Both the position numbers and the translations under genes were made by a program. The notes beneath the pieces were generated by a model. It saw only the letters and a program-made list of their open reading frames with translations, was not told the origin of the DNA and searched no databases. Below, in pieces: positions 11,727 through 24,450 of a stretch of DNA of 64,000 nt. Positions within the stretch are counted from its first letter, which is position 1; each line of letters begins with the position of its first letter. The DNA is from Linum tenue. Its lineage: Eukaryota; Streptophyta; Magnoliopsida; Malpighiales; Linaceae. The stretch covers positions 38,280,495-38,344,494 of the forward strand of contig CAMGYJ010000002.1 in assembly GCA_946122785.1 (NCBI GenBank), read 5' to 3'.

Positions 11727-12651
11727 GGGAAAAATCTCAAAATACACACGTTATTAAAAAAAATCCTAAAATACATATGTTATAAAAAGTATTTTCAATC
11801 TACACATGTTTGAACTTCATCGCAGCCGTCAACCGCAGTGAAAACATCATCGCCACCGTCGAAAGCGGTGAATACTTCCTGGCCATTCACAGCTGGTGTC
11901 CCACGCGGCGATGGCTTAATTTGAGTTACTTTCTTAATTAGTTGGCCCAAAAGTACAACCTGGAGGCACTGTCCCACGCGAGCATATTCCTCGGTGCCAG
12001 AACATCAGCAACAGCGGTACCTTCGAACGCGGCGCCGATGGAAGTGAAAACGGGATTCAATAATAGAAAACCAAATCCGGTTTCTTAAAACCTCCATAGC
12101 TACTCTACTTCACCAATATCCCTCCCCCATATATATCTCCTTATAAATACACCCACCTCGTTAACTCTTCCTCTCCATCTTCCCTCATTGATTCCCTTCT
12201 TCCCATTCCTTCTACATTTTGCTATCCCAACAATGGCTCCGGCAATGGCGATTCAGAGTATTGTCGACGAGCTGAAGAGGGAATACCATAAGGGACTGAA
12301 GCAATTGTACGAGAAAGACTTTGCTGTGGGCTTTGCTGGTAGAGTCTGTTGGGGAAATTAGAAGACTGAAGCGTTGTGATCTGGCAATGATGTGGGCTTT
12401 GCTGGTCGAAAAGCAAATGGGCAAAGTAATTAGGCAATCACTGCGTGGGACACAAGCGGTGAATGGCCATGAAGTATTCACCGCTTCCAACAGTGGCGGT
12501 GAAGCATTCATCACTATTGATGGCCGCGATGATGTTATTCACTGTGTTGACGGCCGCGGTGAAGTTCAAACATGTGTAGATTAAGAATATTATTTATAAC
12601 ATATGTATTTGGGAAAAATTTTAATAACGTGTGCATTTTGGGATTTTTTCC
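11727..12651. mobile_element. Non-autonomous MULE with perfect 9-bp target duplication
   Basis: The left end GGGAAAAATC and right end GATTTTTTCC are flanked by identical 9-mers CATTCTATC (11718-11726 and 12652-12660). The inverted repeats run about 190 bp and contain repeated GCGGTGAA units, as in the transposase-bearing copy at 14242-17977, so this is a deletion derivative or relative of that family. The centre (about 12000-12380) is unrelated to that copy and looks like a captured promoter and gene start. Confidence 0.9.
12090..12361 (+). pseudogene. Captured promoter and short ORF inside MULE
   Basis: The segment has the look of a plant gene 5' end: a TATA-like stretch at about 12130-12150, a pyrimidine-rich leader, and an ATG at 12233 opening 43 codons (MAPAMAIQSIVDELKREYHKGL at the start). 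The frame ends at a TAG at about 12359-12361, followed by sequence partly repeated within the element. I do not recognise the protein. The resemblance to a captured host promoter plus first exon is an inference from layout. Confidence 0.45.
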
Positions 12652-12696
12652 CATTCTATCACTTTCTAATATATTGTAAAGATACAATTACACATA

Positions 12697-13981
12697 GGAT
12701 TAATTCACATGTGTAGCCATAATTATCTACGTTTTGACAATTATAGCCACTTTTTAGGAAATACACAGTTATAGATAACCACATTTTGGAAACTCGTTTG
12801 ACAAATTTGGCCATTTTCGTTATAAACTTTAATGTTGTTAAAATTCCTGTCAGTTAGGTTAACGTATGATGACTAGGATGCCAAATCGACCTACACATAA
12901 GCAACAACTCAACACGCCTTCCACATGGATGCCACTTCATATTAAAAGATTAGTTTTTAGCAAAAATTACTTTTATTTTTATTATTTTCTCACTCATTCC
13001 ACCGAGAGCTCTTCTCCATGGGATCATCTGGACACTCCACTTCGCCAATCTCTTTATCTTCCTCCGCTGCCGCCACCATCTCTCCCGGCTACGGCTACAC
13101 TTTCCGGTGAACGATTTCTCCACAACCCAGATTCTCACACCCCCAATTCTACCCATCCATCACTGTACGTTGTGAGAAGAAGGGGTCGATTGGGCAATGT
13201 CGAGGAGATGCGAGGGTTGCTACAAAAGATTTTTTTTCTTCTCGGGGTGAGTGATGGTTCCAAATTAGTGTGGAAGAGATAGCAACAACAGTTGGGTTAT
13301 CAGATTCAACGACTGAGTTTTCATAATTGCCCGTCATCGCTTCTAAATGGCTCTCCCGCTAGTCATTCTCATCCTTCGTGGCACTCCTCAAGCCTTGCCC
13401 TTCTTTCCTCTCGTCTCCTCGACATTGCCCCTGTTTTGTAGGTTGGGTTATCAACTCTCATCTCCGCAACACGTCGCTTGAGGTTAAAGAAGTGCTACTA
13501 GTGGCGGTGTCGCAGCAGGTGGCGTGTGGGAGCTTTAGATCTGGGATGGAGGGATTGGGTTTTTGCGGTTTTGCGATGGGGGAATGGGTGTCAATCAAAT
13601 TGGGATGAGGAAAGGGAGGTCGTAGGTGGTTAGGCTTCATCGGTGGTAGATGAAGATTGGAGTAGATGTGATGGAGGGAGACCAGTTCGAAGAGGAGGAG
13701 GTAGCGGAGGTAGCAAATAGCGATAGAGAAGGATGGTGGTGGGCAATCGGTGGATCGAGGGGTTCGTCTCCCTTTTTCAATTAATTACAAAATAAGGAAA
13801 TTTCCTATTTAGTTAAATCAAGATGAAAAGTCACCACTTCACTGATAGAGTCGTTAGTCCAGTCAACATGTAAACTAACATCGTTAAAGAATTGGATTAA
13901 TTTGCCTATTTTGTGTATTTTTCAAAAAGTAGCTATTATTGTCAAAAACGCGAAAGTTATGGCTACACAAGTAAATAAGCC
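12697..13981. mobile_element. Non-autonomous MULE with perfect 9-bp target duplication
   Basis: Identical 9-mers TTACACATA flank it (12688-12696 and 13982-13990). The ends are inverted copies: the left GTGTAGCCATAA block recurs inverted near 13960, and the left GACAATTATAGCCAC block recurs inverted near 13935. Inside, 12990-13780 is less AT-rich and has C-rich patches like a host gene leader, suggesting capture, but no family could be identified from the short frames there. It starts only 36 bp beyond the end of the previous MULE. Confidence 0.85.
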
Positions 13982-15107
13982 TTACACATATTATAACTTG
14001 AGATTAAAATTTGAGAGGGCCTTTACTCCCTCCTAGACTATACACAGCTCCACTACTATTGATTTTAGTATGTAGTGCGGTTTGTTTGCCTTTTCGTCTA
14101 AAATCATCAGTCCTTTCTAGACTTTATACACCACCTCCCATAAAAACATACACTCTCATAAATCATAATACATAATTTAGCAACCACTCTTAGGAAATTA
14201 TGGTGTAAAGCATATGATGAGGGATATAATGGAAGAACAAGGGGAAAAATCACAAAATACACTAGTTATTAAAAAATTTATCAAAATACGTTAGTTATAA
14301 AAATAATTTCCAAAGTACGTATGCTTGTACATCACCTCAATGGACCAAGACAGTGAAAGAGTCACCTCAACGAACAAAGACATTGAAAGAGTCACTGCAA
14401 TAAATAAAAACGGTGAAATAATCACCGCGTTGGAATAAAACAGTGAAACTATTCACCGCAGTCATCCAGAGCGGTGAACGTATCACTGTTGTTGTGAAAA
14501 ATGGTGATTCTTTACCACGTTTTCCAGCCCTAGTAGGTGGAAAATTAGGTCACAACGACCTAGTATTCACCTCAATAGGCCAATGCAGTGAATGCTTCAC
14601 TGCAATGGACTCTTGCAGTGATGTTCTGACCTGCTTGCATACAAATAACTCATCCCTCCCACATACCTGCCTAAAAAATATGCCCCATTCCACTCAATTT
14701 TTTGCAAAATCTCTTCTTCGGCCAGCTTCCAGCAACTACGGATACAGAAACTCAAAATTTTCAGTATGATATAATTATGTACTGTTTAGATATTGATGTT
14801 TTAATAATTATATGTTTGTATTTAATGAATTGCGTTTAGTGGCAAATATGCTATGTTAGAGATATTTAGATTAATTATGGTATGAATCATGTTAGTTAGA
14901 TGAATTTGTTTAGTATACTCATGTTATTGTAATGCTAATTATGGTTCATGTTTCGATTAGTTAGTTGTGATTGTTTATGGTTTTGGATGATATTATTTTC
15001 GTAGTCCTAAAAATATGGTGTTGGATATTGTTTGTGTAGCCCAAAGTACTATTTATACTATATCTTATTCTAGTTAAGCTAATATTTACATATTATAAAT
15101 TGCATAC

Positions 15108-16835
15108 ATGAGTAAATTTAAGAAGTTTCGGCTTATTATTCGGTGGAATGGTCGAGTGACAAACTCTGACATTGGGATCGATTATGAAGTTAGTGAATCC
15201 AATATGCTGAAAATTGAGTCGAGATTTACGTGGCAAGAACTCTGTGACATTTGTGCAGACAGGATTTGTATGGGCGGATAGACGAGAGTTGGTAAAATTA
15301 CTTACAAGTATCCAAACATGAGTGCTGGTGGGGTTATTTACGAAGAGGTTGTCATAAATGATGATGATTCGGTTACCATGATGATACAGTTCTTATCTGA
15401 CAACGGGGTGCGGCTTGTAGAGGTGTATGTCAAGACCGAGGCGGTGGGTGAAACTCATTCTCACCAGTATTCTTATGATGATGGTTTTGTAGGAGGGTTT
15501 GAATGGGGTGGTAGTTCAAGCAACTACGGAGGAGGTAGTTCTGCAGGAGGTGTGCCATGGGAAGAATACACGCAACATGCTGAGCCCGCCCCATCGGTTG
15601 AGGCCAACGACGTTCAATGACTTGCTTGGGGGCCAGAGTGGGCTGACATTGAGAACACCTTCGATTTGGGCGTACTTAACATGAGCGAGAAGACGATGTT
15701 GGTGATGTAGGTCACGATGATCCTCCTGGGCCGAGCTATCCATTCGCCTCCAGCAACGAGGAAAGTGAGGAAGATTTGAGATTAGTCAGCAAGGAGGAAG
15801 AGCAGGACGATATCGACGATAACGAGGTGGCGTTCCGTGAGCCACCAACAGCATACTACACAGAGGTTCCATCTCAATATTTATATAGTCAGAACGATGC
15901 CCATGAATTTCTCCATATGCTGGTGTATAATCCGAATGCCAATTTGGAGTTGGGTATGGCGTTCACTTCGAAAGACGTTGTTCAAGATGCTTTTACCGAA
16001 GAAGCCATGCGGTGCAATATCGAGTGGAAGGTAAAATATTCTGATACCAAACAACTACATGTCATATGCAAGCATGATGGAGAGGGTTATATGTGGCAAC
16101 TGCGTGCTGCAAATATGAAGAGAAAGGGTGCCTAGGTCATTTGAAAAGCAGAGAACAACCACAGCTGCTCATCATCCATACTTTCCCAGGATCACCGTCA
16201 ACTTAAAGCAAAGAAAGTGGCAAGAACCATTAAGCACTTGATCGAGGCACAACCAGATATCAAGATCAAAGCTATCATGGCCGAGCTGAAAGATCGACAT
16301 TCCTACACGATCAGGTACAAGAAGGCATGTCATGGAAAGTAGAAGGCCATGGCTGAGGTGTATGGTGATTGGGACGTTTCATATGCTTTACTCCCTAAAC
16401 TAATGGACACAATGGAGGAGTCCAACCCTGGGACTGTTTTCATGCCTTGGTACAACAATGTACGAACTAAAGATCAAGTATGAGTACAGAATGAGTTGAT
16501 GTTTCATCGTCTATTTTGGGCATTCAAACCATGCATTGACGGGTTTGCCTTCTGCATTCCAGTGATACAACTATATTACGGACTAATTATTATTGTACTA
16601 GTTCATATTTTAACTACGTAATATTTATATGAATTAAAATTATTTTCAACAGGTTGATGGAACTTTCCTTACGGGGAAGTACAGAGGAACTCTTCTCATT
16701 GCCACTGGCGTTGATGGAAATTTAAGTATTTTCCCCCTAGCATTTGCATTATTTGAAGGGGAGAACAGCTTAAGTTGGGCATGATTCTTTAGGGCGGAGG
16801 GTTGTAAAAAAACTCTAGTAATTCTTTATGATGCG
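15108..16835 (+). pseudogene. MuDR/MULE transposase, broken
   Basis: From an ATG at 15108 the frame gives a MULE N-terminal region with an early stop (about 15279), then an acidic linker, a second stop at 15618 and the MuDR DNA-binding region (15950-16330: LELGMAFTSKDVV, WQLRAANMKRKG, then KIKAIMAELKDR and YGDWDVSY). After an intron-like gap, 16653-16800 encodes the start of the DDE nuclease domain (VDGTFLTGKYRGTLLIATG, PLAFALFEGEN). The rest of the DDE domain, including the later catalytic residues, is missing. It contains several stops and frame changes and cannot supply transposase. Confidence 0.85.
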
Positions 16836-17444
16836 GAAGATCGGACTTAGCCGCAACCATAGAGCATACTTAGAACGAAGAGTGGAGGAATAGAGGGAGA
16901 AAGAAGAATTGTGTTGTGGTGTGATTTGGAATGAGGGAGGAGTGGTGGTATTTATAGGAGAAGAACCTGCTGGAGAGAGAGACGGGGAAATCATCGCAGC
17001 CGTAGATTGCAGTCAAGGCACCGTAGTGGACGATCGCAGTCAATTCACCGCTCTCCTCTCTTGCGGTGATTGGCGCGGATCGCTGACATGTAATGTTGTG
17101 AGGTGTCGAATCTGGGAGTAAAACCAGAACCCGCGCCTCACTGCATCCTACGGTTGCAATGAAGGGGCACGAAGGCACGAATTAATGACGTGTATGGATT
17201 AAAGGATCACAGTTGTGGACCACTGCGGTGAACCAATTCACTGTCAATGTCCAGCGCGGTGATTGGTTAACCTTTATTACCCGCTGTGGTGATTAATTAA
17301 TTGTGTTTAATGAAAACTGTGATTAGTTCATTGTCTTTGTCTACTGCGGTGATCTCTTTCACTGTCTTGGTTTATTGCGGTGATGTACAAACATACATAT
17401 TTGAAAATTATTTTTATAATTAACGTATTTTGATAAAAAAAATT

Positions 17445-17939
17445 GGGTTATAGGTATAATATGCCCCTCTACTATGTCGTTTTATCAAACGTGCCCCTCT
17501 ACTATTTTTTACATCAAACATGCCCTTGTACTTTGGAAAAATAATCAAACATGCCCTTATGTTCAAATTTTCATCCAAAAACCGTTAACCACGATCAAAC
17601 TTTGGTTTGGGAGACACAAATGTCTAAAATATCCCTAATCATTTCAATTTAGAATTTTATTCGGTTCTTTTGTATAGCCAAATGATTCTTATAATTTCAC
17701 TTTAACTAGACCCGGGAAATAAAATAGGGGACAAACTAAAATATTTCCCTCCCATTTGCCGATGTCTTGTCGTCTAAATCTCGGTTCAACCATGATTGAT
17801 GATTTTTTCAATGAGAATTTTAACAGAAGGGCATGTTTGATCATTTTCTCAAAGTACAATGGCATGTTTGATGTAAAAAATAGTAAAGAGGCATGTTTGA
17901 TAAAATGATATAATAGAGGGGCATATTATATATATAACC
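17445..17939. mobile_element. MITE inserted in the right TIR of the MULE
   Basis: About 495 bp with inverted ends: the left GGGTTATAGGTATAATATGCCCC block recurs inverted at 17915-17939, and the atcaaacatgccc blocks also mirror each other. The flanking 9-mers (AAAAAAATT and AAAAAATTT) match at 8 of 9 positions. The host MULE's TIR reads through once the MITE is removed, proving insertion order. No coding capacity. Confidence 0.85.
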
Positions 17940-17986
17940 AAAAAATTTAATAACTAACGTATTCATGGATTTTTTCCAAGAACAAG

Positions 17987-19511
17987 TGGGTAAGGGGAAT
18001 CTATATTCCTCAAGTAGCCAAACAAAACCGTAAACTGAGGCCAATGACGGAGAGATAAGGCTGTAAGAGATAATATATCATCCAAATAAAAAAAAACTAA
18101 TAATAATAATACTCACAAAAAACTAATATATAGGTATGATGGAAATAGAAGAAATGAAAAGTAAAGTGCTCTGACGGCCCAACAACAAGAAGAGTGACAA
18201 ATAGATACTCTACAGCTCAACAGAATCATGCTTGAAAAGGAAAGGTAATTAAAGCCTCCCCATTCCATTTCCCTTTCACACCCTAAACAATCCAATAACA
18301 ATTAATTATTATTTTCCCAAAAAAATGAAATACCAATAGAAAGAAGCAAATATATATATATCCATATGGGAAATCACAAGAAATTAATTTCATGTTGATC
18401 AAAGGGACACTCCAATCTCCATCTGAATTAAATCCTTTGTAAGATTTACATTGAGAAAGCCAAGGTGGCAAGGTCGACTGAGATAAATGCTTATTTATTT
18501 ATTTCTAATAATGATAGTTGCCTAATGTAGTGGTTCTCATTCACATTCTATTCTTTTTGTGTTCCACCCTATTCCATCATTTTTGTGGTGATGACTCTTT
18601 CTACTCTTTCTATTGCCTACTTGCACCTTCTTCCTAAATTTCTACCATAACCACACAAAATACTACCAACATGGCTTAGCCCAAGGGGAGTATTGACCAG
18701 TTTCAAAAGTTGGAAATAGTAATAATCAATTACTTTAGAAAGAAATAAAAAAAATTATGTTAGATGATTTGGACATAGTTTATGTGTTTAGTTCGTAGGA
18801 ACAGAAAAATAAGAGTGAATACCATTATGACGAATGGATGATAGTATGAACGTAATTAATATATATTTTTTCTCTAACAAGTTTTAACCCGAATTATTCT
18901 AAGTAAGCAACACAACCAGATGCTTGGGCGAGACCTTATACTATGCGAGCGCCATCTCATATTCCACAACCTTCTTCTTGCCTCCTCCCTTGCCCCTTGG
19001 CCTGGTTTGTCCCATGCCTCTTTCCCTTTGTCGTTTGAATTTGTTCCCAAGAACAATATTTTACAATTGGAGTTTGAATCTCACTAATGAGATTGCACCA
19101 ATTAGATAAATTTATCGATTTACAGTTTACTGACAAAATTGCAAAATAACATAATAGAATCGCAACAAATTGTCATTGTAGCGTATTTGCCGGTTAAAAG
19201 AACAATTAAAATTAGAAAAACGTGACAAATCATAATAAAATCAATGATGCAAAGACTTAATTAGTTAAAACATAAGAAATAAAAATAAAACGTGATATAA
19301 CCAGAACAAAACCATAAAAATTTCTTATCAATTTAATTAACAATATGAGACTAAATAATTACGACTCAATCTGTACAATACAATTTCGCGCACTCACGCA
19401 CCTGCTATTTATTACTGGTGCTAATAAAACTGACTTATATAGCACAAGAAGAATCTTGTCCTTCATCAAAACTCTTCGTCCATCTCAAAAGACAACAGCC
19501 AGCCAACAAAC
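17987..19511. other. Intergenic region upstream of the ACR gene
   Basis: No gene or mobile element recognised. AT-rich with several poly-A/T runs. Promoter elements of the ACR gene presumably lie toward the right end but none can be singled out. Confidence 0.5.
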
Positions 19512-19560
19512 ACTCTCTCCCTCCCTCTCTCTCTCTCTGTCTCTTCTTCTTCTCTCTCTC
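19512..19560 (+). promoter_or_regulatory. CT-rich tract in the 5' leader/promoter of the ACR gene
   Basis: A run of CTCT units about 215-260 bp upstream of the ATG at 19775. CT/GA microsatellites are common at plant core promoters and 5' UTRs. Whether it is transcribed cannot be told from sequence. Confidence 0.6.
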
Positions 19561-19774
19561 ACAGAATCCAAAGGTTAAAACCAACAACAGAACAACCCCG
19601 AAAAAAAAGAAAAGAAAACAGAGAGCCCTGCCTTCAGCCACTTCCCTCCACCGCCCCTAAAAAAATAAAGTTTCAATCTTTACTATATCGCACACACTGC
19701 AAAAAGATCCCCATTTGCTCAATCTCCATTTCCCCACACGTCATTTCTGTTTCTTTCTTCCTCTCCCCCAAAAA

Positions 19775-21977
19775 ATGGATGTCTGGTCTCCTTCTGTCGC
19801 CATGGATGACGAGTTTGAGAAGCTCCTTATTCGTATGAACCCCCCAAGGTCCAATCCTTACCCTCTTTTCCACCTCTTTGATTCAATTCCTGAATTGGGT
19901 TCCTCCCCAAGTTATCAATCTCGATTCATAATTCATAAATTTTCTTTTTCTCATTTGCCGTCTCCAAATGTTTGCAGGGTCACCGTTGATAATGCTTCGA
20001 GCCGGAAAGCCACCTTGATTAAGGTTATATTTTCAATTCAAAGCCTTCCTTCCTTCCTTCCCAATTCGGTTGTTTTTCCCCTTTGTTCTAATGTTTGTTT
20101 GGTTTGTTGCATTCTAGGTTGACAGTGCTAATAAACATGGGAGTTTGTTGGAAGTGGTACAGGTTCTCACTGATCTCGATCTCATCATTCGCCGAGCTTA
20201 TATTTCTTCCGACGGCGAATGGTTCATGGATGGTTAGCTTCATCTATAATTTCTCCCCCAAACATTTCTCAATTCTGTAAATAAATATATTTAGTTTCCT
20301 TTCTTTGAAACTAATTTTTAGTTATTTTTTTATGTGGGCAGTATTTCATGTCACGGATCAGAATGGGAATAAGCTATCCGAGGATGATGTTGCCGACAGA
20401 ATTCAACAGGTAAAATCAATAGGTCATACCATGTTAATCACTTTATCTTGGGTTGTGTAACCGTTTCTTTCTCGTATGGACATGGGAAATGGGATATATG
20501 TTTGAAAGTGAAACATATAAGTCCTAAAGATGCGTCATCAACATGTTTATTTGGATGTTTGTTGGTTTGCTTTCAACAGTCACTGGGACCAAGATCAAGA
20601 AGCAGCTTTCGATCCCTTAGACGATCAGTAGGCGTAGTCCAGTCAGCAGACGAGAACACAACGATTGAGTTGACAGGAAGGGATCGACCCGGTTTGCTAT
20701 CAGAGGTGTTTGCAGTTCTTGCAGACCTCAAGTGCAATGTGGCTGCAGCAGAGGTCTGGACACACAATTCCAGGATGGCTTCGGTAGTTTACATCACCGA
20801 CGAGGCTACTGGGGCACCCATCGACGATCCAGATAGGCTTGGGAAGATCAAGCAGTTGCTGTTGTATGTGCTGAAGGGGGATAGAGATTGGAGGAGTGCT
20901 AATACTGAGGTTTCGGTGGGGTGTACTCATAAGGACAGGAGGCTCCATCAGATGATGTATGCTGATAGGGATTATGATGTGGAGGAGGATGTGGATTCTG
21001 CGAATGGGAATAGGCCACTTGTCAATGTGGAGAATTGTTTGGAGAAGGGGTACACGGTTGTGAACTTGAGGTGTCGAGATAGGCCTAAGCTGCTGTTTGA
21101 TACGGTTTGCACGCTGACTGATATGCAGTATGTTGTTTATCATGCCACCATCATTGCTGAAGGATCAGAGGCTTATCAGGTTTGTTGTTTCTCTATTGTA
21201 TTTGTTGATAATTAGTAGTAGAAGGGTTTGTAGTGACTGTAGTATGTCGTTATCTGTTAGTAAGCACGTCCTTGATTACTCACATGCTCGCAAAATTCTC
21301 AATGTTGCCCGCTCCTCAAACGATTCTATGCATGTTGTATGTGTGAGTCGTGAGTGTTACAGTAGTTTTGTTAGGTTTCCCATTGCTTTTTTGTGAAATG
21401 TTTAGCTCAAAATTTATGTTCTATTCTGTAGGAATTCTACATCAGGCACATGGATGGATCTCCAATTAGCTCAGAAGCAGAAAGGCAAAGGGTGATCAAT
21501 TGCTTGGAAGCTGCAATAAAGAGAAGAACATCTGAGGTCTTATTCTTCAACCATGGTTGCTTCCCTTGTTCTTCTTTTTTCATGTTCTTGATGTTTTGAT
21601 TAAAGGAATGAATTTCTCTATGGCAGGGGATTAGATTAGAACTCTGTTGTGAAGACAGAGTTGGCCTGTTATCAGATGTGACTCGGATCTTCAGAGAAAA
21701 CGGTCTCTCTGTGAGTCGAGCAGAGGTAAGTACCAGAGGCGACCAAGCAGTGAATGCCTTCTATGTGACTGATGCATCAGGACACCCTACAGTGAAGACT
21801 GAGACAATCGAGGCGGTAAGGAAAGAGATCGGTCTGGCGATCCTTCGAGTGAAGGAGGAAGCTTACTTGAGTTCCCCACCGGCTCAAGAAAGTGGCAAGT
21901 TCTCTCTCGGTAACATCTTTCGATCAAGATCAGAGAAGTTTCTGTATAACCTGGGCTTGATCAAGTCTTGTACTTGA
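19775..21977 (+). CDS. ACT domain repeat (ACR-type) protein, seven exons
   Basis: Exons 19775-19848, 19978-20023, 20118-20232, 20342-20409, 20580-21179, 21432-21536 and 21627-21977 join with GT-AG introns into an uninterrupted 452-residue frame. The start [17 protein letters not shown], the early RMNPPRVTVDN and [20 protein letters not shown], then [38 protein letters not shown] and [16 protein letters not shown] mark four successive ACT domains, the layout of the plant ACR family. ACT domains usually bind amino acids or other small ligands; ACR proteins have been linked to nitrogen and stress signalling but their ligands are poorly defined. The C-terminus ends LGLIKSCT, typical of several ACR members. 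Length fits the family (about 450). I cannot assign the exact ACR number. The gene looks intact. Confidence 0.94.
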
Positions 21978-23639
21978 GTAGTTTAAGTGGGGTTTTTAGG
22001 GTTCTGTAAATGGCTCTGCTGGTGAGATTCTGGGAAGTTAGCTGCAGTTACTAGATGTTGTCTAGGTCTTTTCTTTGGAGGGGTCAATTGGTAGTTGATC
22101 TTGGTTCATAAGCCTCATGAAATCACCTCTGTAAAGCTGTTTTCTCTTTCTGTTCTTTTGTAAATAGCTTTTGTTTTCCTTTAGCCTACTTGAGTCCAAA
22201 TGGGTCAACTGTAAATTGGACACAATCATTGTTTCAACTAGAGCAAGGATGTTCATTAGTTCAATCTGTTGTGTTTTCCCTACTCCTGGAAGATTTGGTG
22301 AAGATTGTTGTGGCTGAAAATGAAGTTTTTAAAAAAACATAAATTAGACGAAAGAGTCAGGTAATTAACAAATCGGTCAATATTATTTCAGTTTTTATAA
22401 GATTTATCGTTGAAGTTTGGAATAATTAACGTAATTGTTGTTCGTGTTTATCTCTATCAACCTTTCTCGTCACAATATCTTGATTGACATATCAAGTTAG
22501 CTAAATTAATGATAAAGCATGCAATTTAGTGGAGATGGACAACACATTTAACCTCATCCTAACTTATTTCTTGAGTAAACTTCAATCAACCATTCATTCC
22601 TCCACCACCTACTTGGTGTTTAGTCAGAAAGCATGTGAACTTCTTTTGATATAATTTGGATGAGTTGACACACTGCTCTGGATATTTGGATGAAATACGA
22701 AATTGACGATAATAAGCAGCATGACAATCTTGTTATTCATTACAAAACTTCGGTGACAAGATAGTTAAATGTAAAAGTTGGGTGACTGATTTGGTACTAG
22801 TCCTAAAAAGAAACAAGTTGCCACTAATTGGCATGATCATTGATTTTTGTGGCAAAATCATTGATTTCTGTATCTCTACTGTGACTGTGAGGGCATAAGA
22901 TTCCATGTTTCTTCCCAGTAAGATCTAGATGAGATTCTTTTAACTAAAAACAGTGAGGTCAATTTCTTTTGTTCAAGAGGTATCAGAAGGACAAAAAGTT
23001 TTCCTTTCTGTTGGATTTGGGAGTTGTGCTGTCTCATCTTTGAGATTCATTAAGGAGGACAACTGAAACTGATGACTGTACAATAGTGGATGATTTTTTA
23101 TTGTACAATTTTTTTACTGAGTTCAAAAGATTCTCTGGCTGTCCCATTTTTTTACCAAGATCTCAGGAACGGAGAAAAGTTGAAAAGGTTAAAAAGATCC
23201 TCTTTTTTTTAGTGATGCAATTGCTATACTATTTTTCTAAAGATGGGTTTGTAGATTGTGATGTTAACTGTTCTGGTTTTTACTTTAGACCTACCACCTT
23301 GCAGAAGCAAAACTAATAAATTGAAAATTGGCCATTCCCACTTTGCCATGTTGCAATTCAGGACAATAATAGAGTTATTTTTGGGGCACTACTCTTGGAA
23401 TGGGAAATTGAGAGAGAGCCATCTACTTTGACTTTTCTGTTGGGTTGCTCTAGAGAGGAATTAGTTGAGAAATTAAATTAGAAATAGTTTGTTTTTGTTG
23501 AAGTGGGGATGAGTCATGCCTTGATCAGCTCAGCACAAAAGCCCTATTAATATAATATAATATAATAATATAATATAGAAGCCACTAGAAAGTTGTTTTT
23601 CTGCTTTTTGGTTTTTAGGATTAGTAGAGGCGGGAGATT
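21978..23639. other. 3' flank of ACR gene and spacer
   Basis: The first few hundred bases probably hold the 3' UTR, but no single polyadenylation signal stands out. The remainder is AT-rich with an ATAAT microsatellite at about 23545-23578. No other gene seen. Confidence 0.5.
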
Positions 23640-24450
23640 CGGTTATCGGTTAACCGCCGGTCAAACTGATAACTGACGGTTAATCGATTAATCGGTAACC
23701 GAAAATAAAACGCGTCGGGCGATTATCGGATGGCCAATTCCTGCGTCGGTTGACCGAGTAACCGACGATAATAACCGTCGGTTAACCGGCTAACCGAAAC
23801 ACAACCCCCTCCCCCTTTTACCCCCCAAAACGACGCCTCCTCTGAAGAGTCTTAACCCTAAATCCCTAATTGACCTGACCCCCTCCCCCTGCTTCTTCGC
23901 GACTTCGCCTTCGACCTTCGTTCAATCCTCTCCTCTGCTGCTCTGCGTAGTGCCGCGACAACGACGAACCAGAGAGATACAGACGTCGCCGGCTCGCCGC
24001 CGCCAGCCCCTTGCTCCTCCGCCACGAAGTCGCCGCCAGCCAGCGCCTTCGCTCTACCGCCGCGACCTCGCCTCGGCGCAACCATCGCCTCGCCTCTTCT
24101 ACTCGGTGCTCGCAGTCCTCCTACTCCTCGCGACGCTGTCTCTGTGGCCTGTGCGACCCCGCCCCCGTCGAGAGCTCCGCCGGCGCCCTTCCTTTCCGGC
24201 GAACAGTGCCCCTCTGCAGGCCTACACCGGCATCTTCCTCCCCGAACAGCGGCGCCATCTCCCTCCCCGAACAACGACGCCCTTCCTTGCTCGGTTAACC
24301 GAGCAACTAACCGGTAACCGATCGGTCGGTTGTCGGATAACCGACGGGATCTGTCGGGCGGTTGGCGGTAGGGGTGTCGAGCTTTGCGGTTAATCGGTAA
24401 CCGACCTTTCGGTTATCGGTTATAGCCGAAATAACCAAAAATCCAGCCCT
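23640..24450. mobile_element. GC-rich element bounded by CGGTTAACCG-type repeats
   Basis: Both ends (23640-23800 and 24290-24440) are packed with short palindromic units around cggttaaccg and taaccgacgg, in roughly inverted arrangement, enclosing a CG-rich centre (23880-24290). This organisation is common among dispersed plant elements. The outer bases AGAGGCGGGAG and (inverted) AGGGCTGGAT are similar. I could not find a clean target duplication, so the superfamily is left open. The open frames in the centre (both strands) reflect GC content rather than a gene. Confidence 0.6.

Larger units (their letters stand above)
14242..17977 (+). mobile_element. MuDR-type MULE, degenerate, with TIRs and 9-bp target duplication
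   Basis: Identical 9-mers AAGAACAAG flank it (14233-14241 and 17978-17986). The TIRs begin GGGAAAAATC on the left and end GATTTTTTCC on the right, and carry many GCGGTGA-type units (14340-14640 and 16990-17390). The interior carries a broken transposase gene. The right TIR is split by a MITE at 17445-17939. Subtracting the MITE gives about 3.2 kb. Confidence 0.9.

Noticed and set aside
23858..24393. Large ORFs on both strands in the GC-rich centre
   Set aside because: Overlapping open frames on opposite strands with Arg/Ala/Pro-rich translations are typical of GC-rich DNA; no domain.
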